From Cellvibrio sp. (GTDB lineage Bacteria > Pseudomonadota > Gammaproteobacteria > Pseudomonadales > Cellvibrionaceae), in contig JAJQJO010000143.1 of NCBI GenBank assembly GCA_021323495.1, positions 1 through 8,774 of the forward strand: a stretch of 8,774 nucleotides of DNA. The letters run 5' to 3'. Below are positions 1-5,579 of this stretch, piece by piece. Below the pieces are notes generated by a model. That model was given only the letters and a program-made list of their open reading frames with translations, searched no databases and was not told the origin of the DNA. Position numbers and translations under genes: made by a program. Positions within the stretch are counted from its first letter, which is position 1. Each line of letters starts with the position of its first letter.

Positions 1-30
1 GGGAATATAAATCGGACGTTTTTTCGCCAT
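1..30 (-). CDS. maeA: N-terminal fragment of probable NAD-dependent malic enzyme (runs off left edge)
   Basis: An ATG at 30-28 on the minus strand opens a frame that stays open to the window edge and reads MAKKRPIYIP. Seen: only ten codons, so the call rests on a short match. Family knowledge: NAD-dependent malic enzymes of the SfcA/MaeA type in gammaproteobacteria begin with a short leader followed by KRPLYIPYAGP or a close variant, and KRPIYIP fits this well. The enzyme decarboxylates malate oxidatively to pyruvate in the cytoplasm. The gene would be divergent from the HopJ-family gene and share the 137-base region between them. The ribosome binding site before this ATG is poor. The alternative is a chance start codon in the left-hand intergenic region; the next few hundred bases outside the window would decide. 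Confidence 0.5.
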   Translation of the reverse strand, partial: MAKKRPIYIP

Positions 31-132
31 GGCAATCACTGACAAATATTGAGGATATAGCGCAACCATAGCGCAATTGCAGCAGAACAACCAGCATAGG
101 AAGAATAATTATTATTTTGATCATAGTAGGGG

Positions 133-138
133 TAAAAT
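133..138 (+). promoter_or_regulatory. Possible -10 box for the hopJ-yjbQ pair
   Basis: TAAAAT lies 29 bases before the HopJ start codon, downstream of a very AT-rich stretch (104-120). It matches the sigma-70 -10 consensus at five of six positions. No good -35 hexamer sits 16-18 bases upstream; the best is TTATTA at 109-114. A start site near 145 would give a leader of about 23 bases containing the purine-rich GAGAAAGAG (157-165) as ribosome binding site. It is a weak call, made from position and -10 quality only. Confidence 0.3.
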
Positions 139-167
139 AATCCAGAATTTCGATCAGAGAAAGAGCA

Positions 168-527
168 ATGACCATTGATAACTTCATCACAAGACTTCAC
201 ACAGCACCCGCTGACATTCAATTTACCGACACCATCGCGGTTATCGAGGCGCACTATGAATTCATACCAACCGCATTTCGAAATGGTGCGATAAAAAACG
301 AGGCAGGACAGAATTCAGGTTCTTGTAAATTGTTTTCCTTTGCGAAATTACATGGATTAACCGAACAGCAAACGCTCGCCTGCTTTGGTGATTACTATCG
401 CGTTGATGTATTACAACATCCTGACGCCCAAGACCATCAAAACATTCGTAATTTTATGCAGTTCGGCTGGAATGGAATTCAATTTGACAACCAGGCTTTG
501 AACGCAAAAAAAACTGTCAGTAATTAA
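168..527 (+). CDS. HopJ-family protein (type III effector HopPmaJ homologue), function unknown
   Basis: A complete 119-residue protein of the HopJ/HopPmaJ family (Pfam HopJ). Seen: the family's whole conserved core is present, in order: HTAPADIQFTDT (residues 11-22), Y30-F32-P34-F37-NG, AGQNSGSCKLF (46-56), LACFGDYYR (70-78), and the C-terminal DHQNIRNFMQFGWNGIQF (89-106). There is no signal peptide or membrane segment, so it is probably cytoplasmic. The start has a purine-rich ribosome binding site at 157-165. Family knowledge: the name comes from a Pseudomonas syringae effector candidate, but homologues occur in many free-living proteobacteria without type III secretion. Its stop codon is two bases before the yjbQ start, so the two are very likely co-transcribed and perhaps translationally coupled. 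No type III chaperone or secretion gene is nearby. The family assignment is firm; the biochemical role is unknown. Confidence 0.88.
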   Translation: MTIDNFITRLHTAPADIQFTDTIAVIEAHYEFIPTAFRNGAIKNEAGQNSGSCKLFSFAKLHGLTEQQTLACFGDYYRVDVLQHPDAQDHQNIRNFMQFGWNGIQFDNQALNAKKTVSN

Positions 528-529
528 TT

Positions 530-955
530 ATGTGGTACCAAAAAGAATTTCACCTAAACGCACGCCCGCGCGGATTTCATCTGATCACCGATGAAATCGT
601 GCACAAGTTACCGGAACTGGCCAATTATAAAATCGGCCTACTGAATATCCTGCTAAAACATACATCAGCCTCGCTCACTATCAACGAAAACGCCGACCCG
701 ACAGTGCGTAAGGATTTTGAAAATTTTTTCAATCGCGCTGTGCCTGAAAACGAGCCTTACTATTTGCACAATGATGAGGGCAGCGATGATTTACCAGCGC
801 ATTTAAAAGCAAGCCTTGTCGGTGCCAGTTTGAATATCCCCATTACTAATGGACATTTGAATATGGGGATCTGGCAAGGAATCTATTTGTGTGAGCACCG
901 CAATCACGGTGGCAGTCGCACATTGATAGTCACCATACAAGGCGAAGGTTTTTAA
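530..955 (+). CDS. yjbQ: YjbQ/UPF0047 family protein (secondary thiamine-phosphate synthase-like)
   Basis: A complete 141-residue protein of the UPF0047/YjbQ family; E. coli YjbQ is of similar length. Seen: the N-terminal QKEFHLNARPRGFHLIT (residues 4-20), the core HTSASLTINENADPTV (44-59), EGSDDLPAHLKASL (83-96), and the C-terminal PITNGHLNMGIWQGIYL followed by HRNHGG (104-128). The histidines in these blocks are those conserved in the family and probably line a metal or phosphate site. Family knowledge: some members show a weak thiamine-phosphate synthase activity, hence the database name; the physiological role is unsettled. The start is two bases after the HopJ stop with no clear Shine-Dalgarno sequence of its own, which suggests coupling to hopJ. 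A bidirectional terminator follows 15 bases after the stop codon. Confidence 0.92.
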   Translation: MWYQKEFHLNARPRGFHLITDEIVHKLPELANYKIGLLNILLKHTSASLTINENADPTVRKDFENFFNRAVPENEPYYLHNDEGSDDLPAHLKASLVGASLNIPITNGHLNMGIWQGIYLCEHRNHGGSRTLIVTIQGEGF

Positions 956-969
956 TTATCGCGGACAAT

Positions 970-995
970 AAAAAACCCGCCAGCGCGGGTTTTTT
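970..995. terminator. Bidirectional rho-independent terminator between yjbQ and ffh
   Basis: An 11-bp perfect stem (AAAAAACCCGC at 970-980 pairing with GCGGGTTTTTT at 985-995) encloses the four-base loop CAGC. The stem carries A's on the left and T's on the right, so it reads as a GC hairpin followed by a T-run on both strands. It lies between two convergent genes, 15 bases after the yjbQ stop and 14 bases beyond the ffh stop, where a shared terminator would be expected. Confidence 0.93.
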
Positions 996-1008
996 TACGC
1001 TATCACAC

Positions 1009-2394
1009 TTATTTACGAAATCCCGGTGGTAAAGTTCCAGGAGCTGCACCGCCCGGCATCATTCCACCGATGCCACGCATCATTTTCTGCATACCACCTC
1101 CTTTCATTTTACCCATCATCTTCGCCATTTGTTTGTACTGTTTTAACAAACGGTTGAGGTCCTGGATTTGAGTGCCTGAGCCTGCGGTAATACGGCGTTT
1201 GCGCGAGCCACTTAAATCATCCGGGTTGCGGCGCTCTTCCGGGGTCATTGAATTAATAATTGCTTCCATGGTTTTAAATTGTTTGCCCATGTTGGCGCTT
1301 TGTGCCATTTGCGCTACGTTGCCAAGGCCGGGCAACTTATCCAGCATAGACGTTAAGCCCCCCATATTTTGCATTTGCTGTAATTGATCGCGCAAATCTT
1401 CCAGATCAAATTTTTGGCCTTTAGTAACCTTCTTGATCAGCTTTTCTGCTTTTTCTTTATCGATAGTGCGCTCAGCCTGTTCGATCAGAGAGAGCACATC
1501 CCCCATTCCCAAAATGCGTGAGGCGATACGGTCTGGATGGAAGGGTTCGAGCGCGTCTACTTTCTCGCCCATTCCCAAAAATTTGATCGGTTTGCCCGTG
1601 ATATGGCGCACTGAAAGCGCTGCCCCACCGCGAGCATCGCCATCTGCTTTGGTGAGGATTACACCCGTCAATGGCAGGGCATCATTAAAAGCTTTAGCGG
1701 TATTCACCGCATCCTGTCCAATCATGGCATCAATCACGAACAGGGTTTCAATCGGATTAATCGCAGCGTGAAGATCCTTGATTTCGGTCATCAGGTCTTC
1801 ATCAATATGCAAACGGCCAGCGGTGTCCACAATTAACACATCAAAGAATTGCTTCCTGGCATGATCAATCGCGTTACGCGCGATATCGAGCGGTTTTTGT
1901 TCGCCGGTAGATGGATAGCATTCCACTCCCACCTCTGCTGCCAATGTCTGCAACTGCTGGATAGCGGCAGGGCGATAAACGTCGGCGCTGACTACTAATA
2001 CTTTTTTCTTTTCGCGCTCCTTTAAGAAACGCGCCAGTTTGGCCACCGATGTCGTTTTACCCGCACCTTGCAAGCCTGCCATTAAAACAATTGCTGGTGG
2101 TTGCTGGGCAAGGTTCAGTGATTCGTTTGCCTGGCCCATAGTTGCGACCAGTTCAGCCTCAACAATCTTGATAAATTGCTGGCCAGGGTTCAACGCTTTA
2201 CTGATTTGCTGGCCAAGGGCGCGGCTGCGCACTTGATCAATGAAGACTTTGACTACTGGCAAGGCTACATCGGCCTCCAGCAATGCCTTGCGCACATCGC
2301 GCAAGGCATCTTTAATATTGTCCTCACTGAGGCGCGCCTTGCCAGTGATGCTACGCAAGGTATGGGATAAACGATCGGTTAGATTCTCAAACAT
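1009..2394 (-). CDS. ffh: Signal recognition particle protein Ffh (SRP54)
   Basis: Ffh is the GTPase subunit of the signal recognition particle. With 4.5S RNA it binds signal sequences of nascent inner-membrane proteins and docks on FtsY. Seen, in a 461-residue protein: the N-domain helices start with MFENLTDRLS; the P-loop is GLQGAGKTT (residues 107-115); DVYRPAA at 138-144; DTAGR at 190-194; TKADGDARGGA at 248-258; and the methionine-rich M domain from about 300 to 445, with the RNA-binding SGSRKRRITAGSG (395-407) and a Met/Gly-rich tail. The frame stays open upstream to 2508, but the conserved N-terminus begins at 2394 and a perfect TATAAT lies inside the upstream stretch, so I chose 2394. 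Length is normal for the family. It is transcribed alone, divergent from ypjD, and ends at the shared terminator. The rpsP-rimM-trmD-rplS genes that often follow ffh are absent. Confidence 0.97.
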   Translation of the reverse strand: MFENLTDRLSHTLRSITGKARLSEDNIKDALRDVRKALLEADVALPVVKVFIDQVRSRALGQQISKALNPGQQFIKIVEAELVATMGQANESLNLAQQPPAIVLMAGLQGAGKTTSVAKLARFLKEREKKKVLVVSADVYRPAAIQQLQTLAAEVGVECYPSTGEQKPLDIARNAIDHARKQFFDVLIVDTAGRLHIDEDLMTEIKDLHAAINPIETLFVIDAMIGQDAVNTAKAFNDALPLTGVILTKADGDARGGAALSVRHITGKPIKFLGMGEKVDALEPFHPDRIASRILGMGDVLSLIEQAERTIDKEKAEKLIKKVTKGQKFDLEDLRDQLQQMQNMGGLTSMLDKLPGLGNVAQMAQSANMGKQFKTMEAIINSMTPEERRNPDDLSGSRKRRITAGSGTQIQDLNRLLKQYKQMAKMMGKMKGGGMQKMMRGIGGMMPGGAAPGTLPPGFRK

Positions 2395-2475
2395 AGCCTG
2401 TCTCAAACAAACGGTTGATTCTTGGCGGGAAAACCCAACTGGATTAGTCAGGTCGTCCCATAAAAAGTCGCGGCG

Positions 2476-2481
2476 ATTATA
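2476..2481 (-). promoter_or_regulatory. Probable -10 box of the ffh promoter
   Basis: On the minus strand this reads TATAAT, a perfect sigma-70 -10 hexamer. It lies 81 bases before the chosen ffh start and predicts a leader of roughly 75 bases. No matching -35 box stands out: ACACTT is at 17-base spacing, and TTGCAC is too far away at 21. It helps reject the longer in-frame ffh reading, since the box would then lie inside coding sequence. Confidence 0.45.
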
Positions 2482-2536
2482 CCCCCAAAGCCATCGTAAA
2501 GTGTGCAATCAGCCATAGATTCCAGAGTTAGCTTAA

Positions 2537-2578
2537 TAAGGACTCTTCTCATCTACCCTTCTCTTTAAGGGTACCTTA
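2537..2578. repeat. Nested inverted repeat in the ffh-ypjD divergent region
   Basis: TACCCTT (2554-2560) pairs with AAGGGTA (2567-2573) across the six-base loop CTCTTT. Directly outside it, TAAGG (2537-2541) can pair with CCTTA (2574-2578), leaving 12 unpaired bases on the left side only. There is no T-run, so it is not an intrinsic terminator. It lies 60 bases before the ypjD start, where it could be a leader hairpin or an operator. Pairing is seen; function is not known. Confidence 0.4.
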
Positions 2579-2594
2579 TGACACACTTGCGACC

Positions 2595-2607
2595 TTGGTT
2601 TAACCAA
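2595..2607. repeat. Perfect palindrome TTGGTT-T-AACCAA upstream of ypjD
   Basis: Two six-base arms (2595-2600 and 2602-2607) flank a single central T. The site is 30 bases upstream of the ypjD start codon, a position typical for an operator near a promoter. I cannot match it to a known regulator. Together with the inverted repeat just upstream it accounts for most of the visible structure in the 243-base gap between ffh and ypjD. Confidence 0.35.
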
Positions 2608-2637
2608 TGAAATAGCCTACGGACCAGCTCTATCAGT

Positions 2638-3438
2638 ATGATAACCCTAAGTGCCAACCTGATTGCCATTCTTGTCTACACTGCCGCCGCGCTTTATTTT
2701 GGTAGCCAATTTGCGCGTCAACAATCGTTTCAGCCATCGCAACTGCTGGGTGTAGCCTGTGTTGGGCTTATCGCCCATGGTGTGGGTATTTATGGCCTTA
2801 GTGTCAATGGAAACAGTTTTAACTTCAGCCTATTCTCCGCGTCTTCACTCATTTTCTGGCTGATAAATATAATCGTTCTGGTCAGTAGTTTAAAAAAGGA
2901 ATTACACAACTTATTTTTGTTATTGTTCCCGCTTTCGGCAATCGCCGTATCGGTTTCCATTATTGCGAATAACCCTGAATGGCAACATTCTTTGAGTTAT
3001 ACAATCGCTGCGCACGTTATTCCTGCTCTCCTCGCTTATAGTTTGCTCACAATTGCGAGTCTGCAAGCCCTGATATTGGCTTATCAAAATCATGCTTTAA
3101 AAAATAAAAGTCGTATCGCCAACGCGCGTCTTTTGCCACCGCTTCAAACGATGGAGTCACTTTTGTTTGAGTTGCTGTGGGTAGGCGAAGTGTTGCTGAC
3201 ATTGGCGATACTATCGGGATTTTATTTTTTGGAAGATATGTTCGCTCAACATCTTGTGCATAAAACTGTATTTGCATTAAGTGCCTGGCTTATTTATGCC
3301 TTGCTACTTTGGGGGCGTTATCAAATGGGTTGGCGCGGCAATAAGGCCATTCGCTGGGCTCTGGCAGGTTTTATTTGTTTGATGCTCGCTTATTTCGGCA
3401 GCCGACTCGTACTCGAAGTGTTTTTGCAACGAGCATAA
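2638..3438 (+). CDS. ypjD: YpjD/CcsA-like inner-membrane protein (cytochrome c assembly family)
   Basis: A 266-residue integral membrane protein with about eight hydrophobic segments, matching the YpjD group of the CcsA/CcmC/CcmF cytochrome c assembly family (Pfam Cytochrom_C_asm). Seen: IAHGVGIYG with H47; the central AAHVIPALLAYSLLTIASLQAL (residues 124-145, H126); a cytoplasmic basic stretch around 152-164; MESLLFELLWVGEVLLTLAILSG (172-194); and the C-terminal VHKTVFALSAW with H208, then LLWGRYQMGWRG (223-234). The histidines are possible haem ligands by analogy with CcsA. Family knowledge: CcsA-type proteins handle haem during c-type cytochrome maturation, but YpjD itself has no settled function. 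An in-frame stop at 2608 leaves no earlier start. The Shine-Dalgarno sequence is poor. Location divergent from ffh is the usual gammaproteobacterial arrangement and supports the identity. Confidence 0.9.
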   Translation: MITLSANLIAILVYTAAALYFGSQFARQQSFQPSQLLGVACVGLIAHGVGIYGLSVNGNSFNFSLFSASSLIFWLINIIVLVSSLKKELHNLFLLLFPLSAIAVSVSIIANNPEWQHSLSYTIAAHVIPALLAYSLLTIASLQALILAYQNHALKNKSRIANARLLPPLQTMESLLFELLWVGEVLLTLAILSGFYFLEDMFAQHLVHKTVFALSAWLIYALLLWGRYQMGWRGNKAIRWALAGFICLMLAYFGSRLVLEVFLQRA

Positions 3439-3444
3439 CGTTTT

Positions 3445-3738
3445 TTAATCCCCCTTTTTATCCTGGTTATCATTGTCCCGATTTTGGGTATCGCCTTTGG
3501 TATCCATTTTTGTGGTTGGATAGTTTTTTTCACCACGATTTATCCATTTGCGCAACAGCCATCCCAGCAACGCGGCCAAACCAATCAGACCAACCAAAAA
3601 AATAAAGATGATGAACAAATAACCACCCAAATCTTTCCAATCCAAACCCCAGCCGTATACTGCCAACATCAAAAAACTGAAGCCTGCAATAAGGTTTATA
3701 CCTAGACCCCGGTGTTTTAAAAGCCTGCGTAACATCAT
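3445..3738 (-). CDS. Small two-helix membrane protein with charged C-terminal tail, unrecognised
   Basis: A 97-residue protein I do not recognise. Seen: a short basic N-terminus (MMLRRLLKHR), a first hydrophobic helix at about residues 13-31, a short loop with GLDWKDLGG, a second long helix at about 39-61, then a hydrophilic tail (roughly 62-97) rich in Lys, Asp and Asn. The composition suggests a small inner-membrane protein with the tail in the cytoplasm. GGAA lies five bases before the first of two adjacent ATGs and is a fair ribosome binding site; the second ATG (3735) could also be used. It follows the 63-residue gene after 27 bases on the same strand and may be the last gene of the glnS-cysS unit. 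Its stop codon is only six bases from that of ypjD, which converges on it. Function unknown. Confidence 0.65.
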   Translation of the reverse strand: MMLRRLLKHRGLGINLIAGFSFLMLAVYGWGLDWKDLGGYLFIIFIFLVGLIGLAALLGWLLRKWINRGEKNYPTTKMDTKGDTQNRDNDNQDKKGD

Positions 3739-3765
3739 AAAAATTCCGGAAAATTATATATTCAA

Positions 3766-3957
3766 TTAGTTTAATGCGTAGGCGACTTCTGCCTCGTCTG
3801 CAATTGCGGTTTTTATTTCTTTGGATTTAAGACGGGCTATGGAAGGATAATGCAGGGAATGAAATTGTCCGCGAGATTTCAGTAGTGTGCCATCTATATT
3901 AAAAAATGCCAAACCTATATCGGCCGCAGCGGTAAATAGATGTGACGGTAGCTCCAT
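3766..3957 (-). CDS. Small hypothetical protein with a DGTLL motif, possibly a gene remnant
   Basis: A 63-residue protein from the ATG at 3957, which shares one base with the stop of the preceding gene (TGATG), a typical coupled restart; a GTG at 3966 would add three residues. I do not recognise it. Seen: LFTAAADIGLAFFNIDGTLL (residues 7-26), then RLKSKEIKTAIAD (41-53). Two readings are possible. It resembles the N-terminus of a HAD-type phosphatase (FFDxDGTLL, then LKxKGIKTAIATGR), but the nucleophile Asp would be Asn and the rest of the enzyme is missing. It also resembles the beginning of a PAS domain (AAxDIGLAFFDxDG), likewise cut short. No signal peptide or membrane helix. It could be a real small protein, since it sits tightly in an operon, or a decayed fragment. 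Expression is plausible, function unknown. Confidence 0.5.
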   Translation of the reverse strand: MELPSHLFTAAADIGLAFFNIDGTLLKSRGQFHSLHYPSIARLKSKEIKTAIADEAEVAYALN

Positions 3958-4166
3958 CACCGCCACGAAGCTAAAAATTGAACGAATACATAAGCCAGGC
4001 CAAACCCGCTAATCGCTATCAGCTTTACCAGTATACTTTTTTGAATGGCTGACAAAAACTGGAAGCGTGGATGTTTGGCAACAAGCAACTGCGCCAATAC
4101 ATAGATCAATAAAAACCCGCCGGCCCAATGAAGCGCATACTGGCTAAACAATTCTGATTTCATCAT
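3957..4166 (-). CDS. Small two-helix membrane protein after cysS, unrecognised
   Basis: A 69-residue protein I do not recognise. Seen: two hydrophobic segments, about residues 11-29 (ALHWAGGFLLIYVLAQLLV) and 45-65 (ILVKLIAISGFGLAYVFVQFL), joined by a basic loop (AKHPRFQFLSAIQKS); this gives a hairpin-like inner-membrane topology. The start is one of two adjacent ATGs (4166 or 4163), 11 bases after the cysS stop, preceded by the modest ribosome binding site AAGTGAG. The stop overlaps the next start as TGATG. Tight spacing on both sides indicates co-transcription with cysS and with the 63-residue gene. No link of the family to tRNA charging is known to me. Confidence 0.65.
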   Translation of the reverse strand: MMKSELFSQYALHWAGGFLLIYVLAQLLVAKHPRFQFLSAIQKSILVKLIAISGFGLAYVFVQFLASWR

Positions 4167-4177
4167 TACTCACTTAT

Positions 4178-5578
4178 TCAGGTTGATTCACGGCGCCATT
4201 GGGTGGTGCCATCACGGGAATCTTCCAACACCACACCTGCAGCAAGTAACTCTTTCCGAATTTCATCTGCGCGCGCATATAGCTTGTCTTTTTTGGCCTG
4301 AATACGTTCAACAATCAATTGTTCAACTTCAGCAGCAGCGATTTGATTTGATCCACCCGCCTGCAGAAACACTTCGGGGTTTTCCTGTAGCACACCCAGA
4401 ACCAAGCCCAGAGCTTTCAACTGACCAGCCAGGTTTCTGGCCTGTTCGGGATTATTTTTGGCATTATTGAGATCGCGCACCAAATCAAACATGCCAGCTA
4501 AAGCAACACGGGTATTGAAATCATCATTCATGGCTTGAACAAACGCTTTGTAATAATCGCTATCGGCAAGCTCAGATAAACTTGCTGGCAGCACATCAGA
4601 ATAATCACGTAAAGCTGTATAAAAACGATCCAGACCGGCACGCGCTTCAATCAAGTTATCTTCAGCATAATTAATGGGGCTGCGGTAATGACTACTGATC
4701 AGAAAAAACCGAACCACTTCCGGTTGATATTTTTCCAACACATCGCGAATCGTGAAGAAATTATTTAGCGATTTAGACATTTTTTCGCCGTCAACACGCA
4801 ATGGAGCAACATGCATCCAATAATTTACGTACTGATGTCCGTTAGCAGCTTCGCTTTGGGCAATTTCATTTTCATGATGCGGGAATTGTAAATCAGCGCC
4901 ACCGCCATGAATATCAACCTGATCACCACAGCATTTTTTAGCCATAGCAGAACATTCTATATGCCAACCCGGACGGCCGTTACCCCAAGGTGAAGACCAC
5001 GAAGGCTCACCTTCTTTAGCAGCCTTCCACAAGACAAAATCACGGGGATCTTCTTTTACATCGCCGACTTCAATTCGCGCACCTGCAAGCAATTCATCGA
5101 CGTTTTTATCAGAAAGCTTTCCATAACCAGGAAAGCTGGTAACGCGATAATACACATCTCCATTATTCGCTGCGTAAGCATGCCCTTTTTGTACCAAGGT
5201 ATTCGCGAGCTCGATAATAGGTCCGATAAACTCTGTTGCGCGCGGCTCCACGCTTGGGGGCAAAATACCCAAGCGTTGCTCATCATCGTGCATGGCATCA
5301 ATAAAGCGTGCTGTCAGTTGATCATGCTTTTCATTAAGTTCATTCGCGCGACGAATAATTTTATCGTCTATATCGGTAATATTGTGTACATAATTGAGAT
5401 CCCATCCCTGGCTGCGCAAAAATCTTGCAATCACATCAAAGGCGATAGATGTCCGTGCGTGCCCAATGTGGCAATAGTCATACACGGTAATACCGCAGAC
5501 ATACATAGAAATCTTGCCGGGGTTGATCGGTTTAAAAATTTCTTTTTGGCGCGTGAGTGTATTGTATATCTGCAGCAT
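4178..5578 (-). CDS. cysS: Cysteinyl-tRNA synthetase
   Basis: CysRS attaches cysteine to tRNA-Cys in the cytoplasm; it is a class I synthetase that works as a monomer with a zinc ion selecting the thiol. Seen, in 466 residues (E. coli: 461): the HIGH motif at 37-40 in YDYCHIGHART, the KMSKS loop at 266-270, and all four zinc ligands at the E. coli positions, C28 (MYVCGI), C209 (IECS), H234 and E238 (FPHHENE). The C-terminal anticodon-binding helices follow from about 330. The protein looks intact. Its ATG is one base after the glnS stop, and AGGA inside the last glnS codons is placed five bases ahead of it, so translation is probably coupled to glnS. Confidence 0.98.
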   Translation of the reverse strand: MLQIYNTLTRQKEIFKPINPGKISMYVCGITVYDYCHIGHARTSIAFDVIARFLRSQGWDLNYVHNITDIDDKIIRRANELNEKHDQLTARFIDAMHDDEQRLGILPPSVEPRATEFIGPIIELANTLVQKGHAYAANNGDVYYRVTSFPGYGKLSDKNVDELLAGARIEVGDVKEDPRDFVLWKAAKEGEPSWSSPWGNGRPGWHIECSAMAKKCCGDQVDIHGGGADLQFPHHENEIAQSEAANGHQYVNYWMHVAPLRVDGEKMSKSLNNFFTIRDVLEKYQPEVVRFFLISSHYRSPINYAEDNLIEARAGLDRFYTALRDYSDVLPASLSELADSDYYKAFVQAMNDDFNTRVALAGMFDLVRDLNNAKNNPEQARNLAGQLKALGLVLGVLQENPEVFLQAGGSNQIAAAEVEQLIVERIQAKKDKLYARADEIRKELLAAGVVLEDSRDGTTQWRREST

Positions 5579-5579
5579 G

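Noticed and set aside
36..254. 72-codon minus-strand frame overlapping the start of hopJ
   Set aside because: It overlaps the intact hopJ gene and the divergent promoter region; its sequence resembles nothing and is low in coding character.
2395..2508. In-frame 38-codon extension of ffh to a start at 2508
   Set aside because: The extension has no Ffh-like sequence, the family N-terminus MFENLTDRLS begins at 2394, and a perfect TATAAT lies inside the extension.
3753..3758. TATAAT on the minus strand just before the 97-residue gene
   Set aside because: The implied start site would be only a few bases before the ATG, leaving no room for the ribosome binding site, and there is no -35 box. The region is simply AT-rich.
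3957..3966. GTG start at 3966 for the 63-residue gene
   Set aside because: The ATG at 3957 shares a base with the upstream stop (TGATG), a common coupled arrangement, and is the stronger start codon. GTG cannot be excluded.
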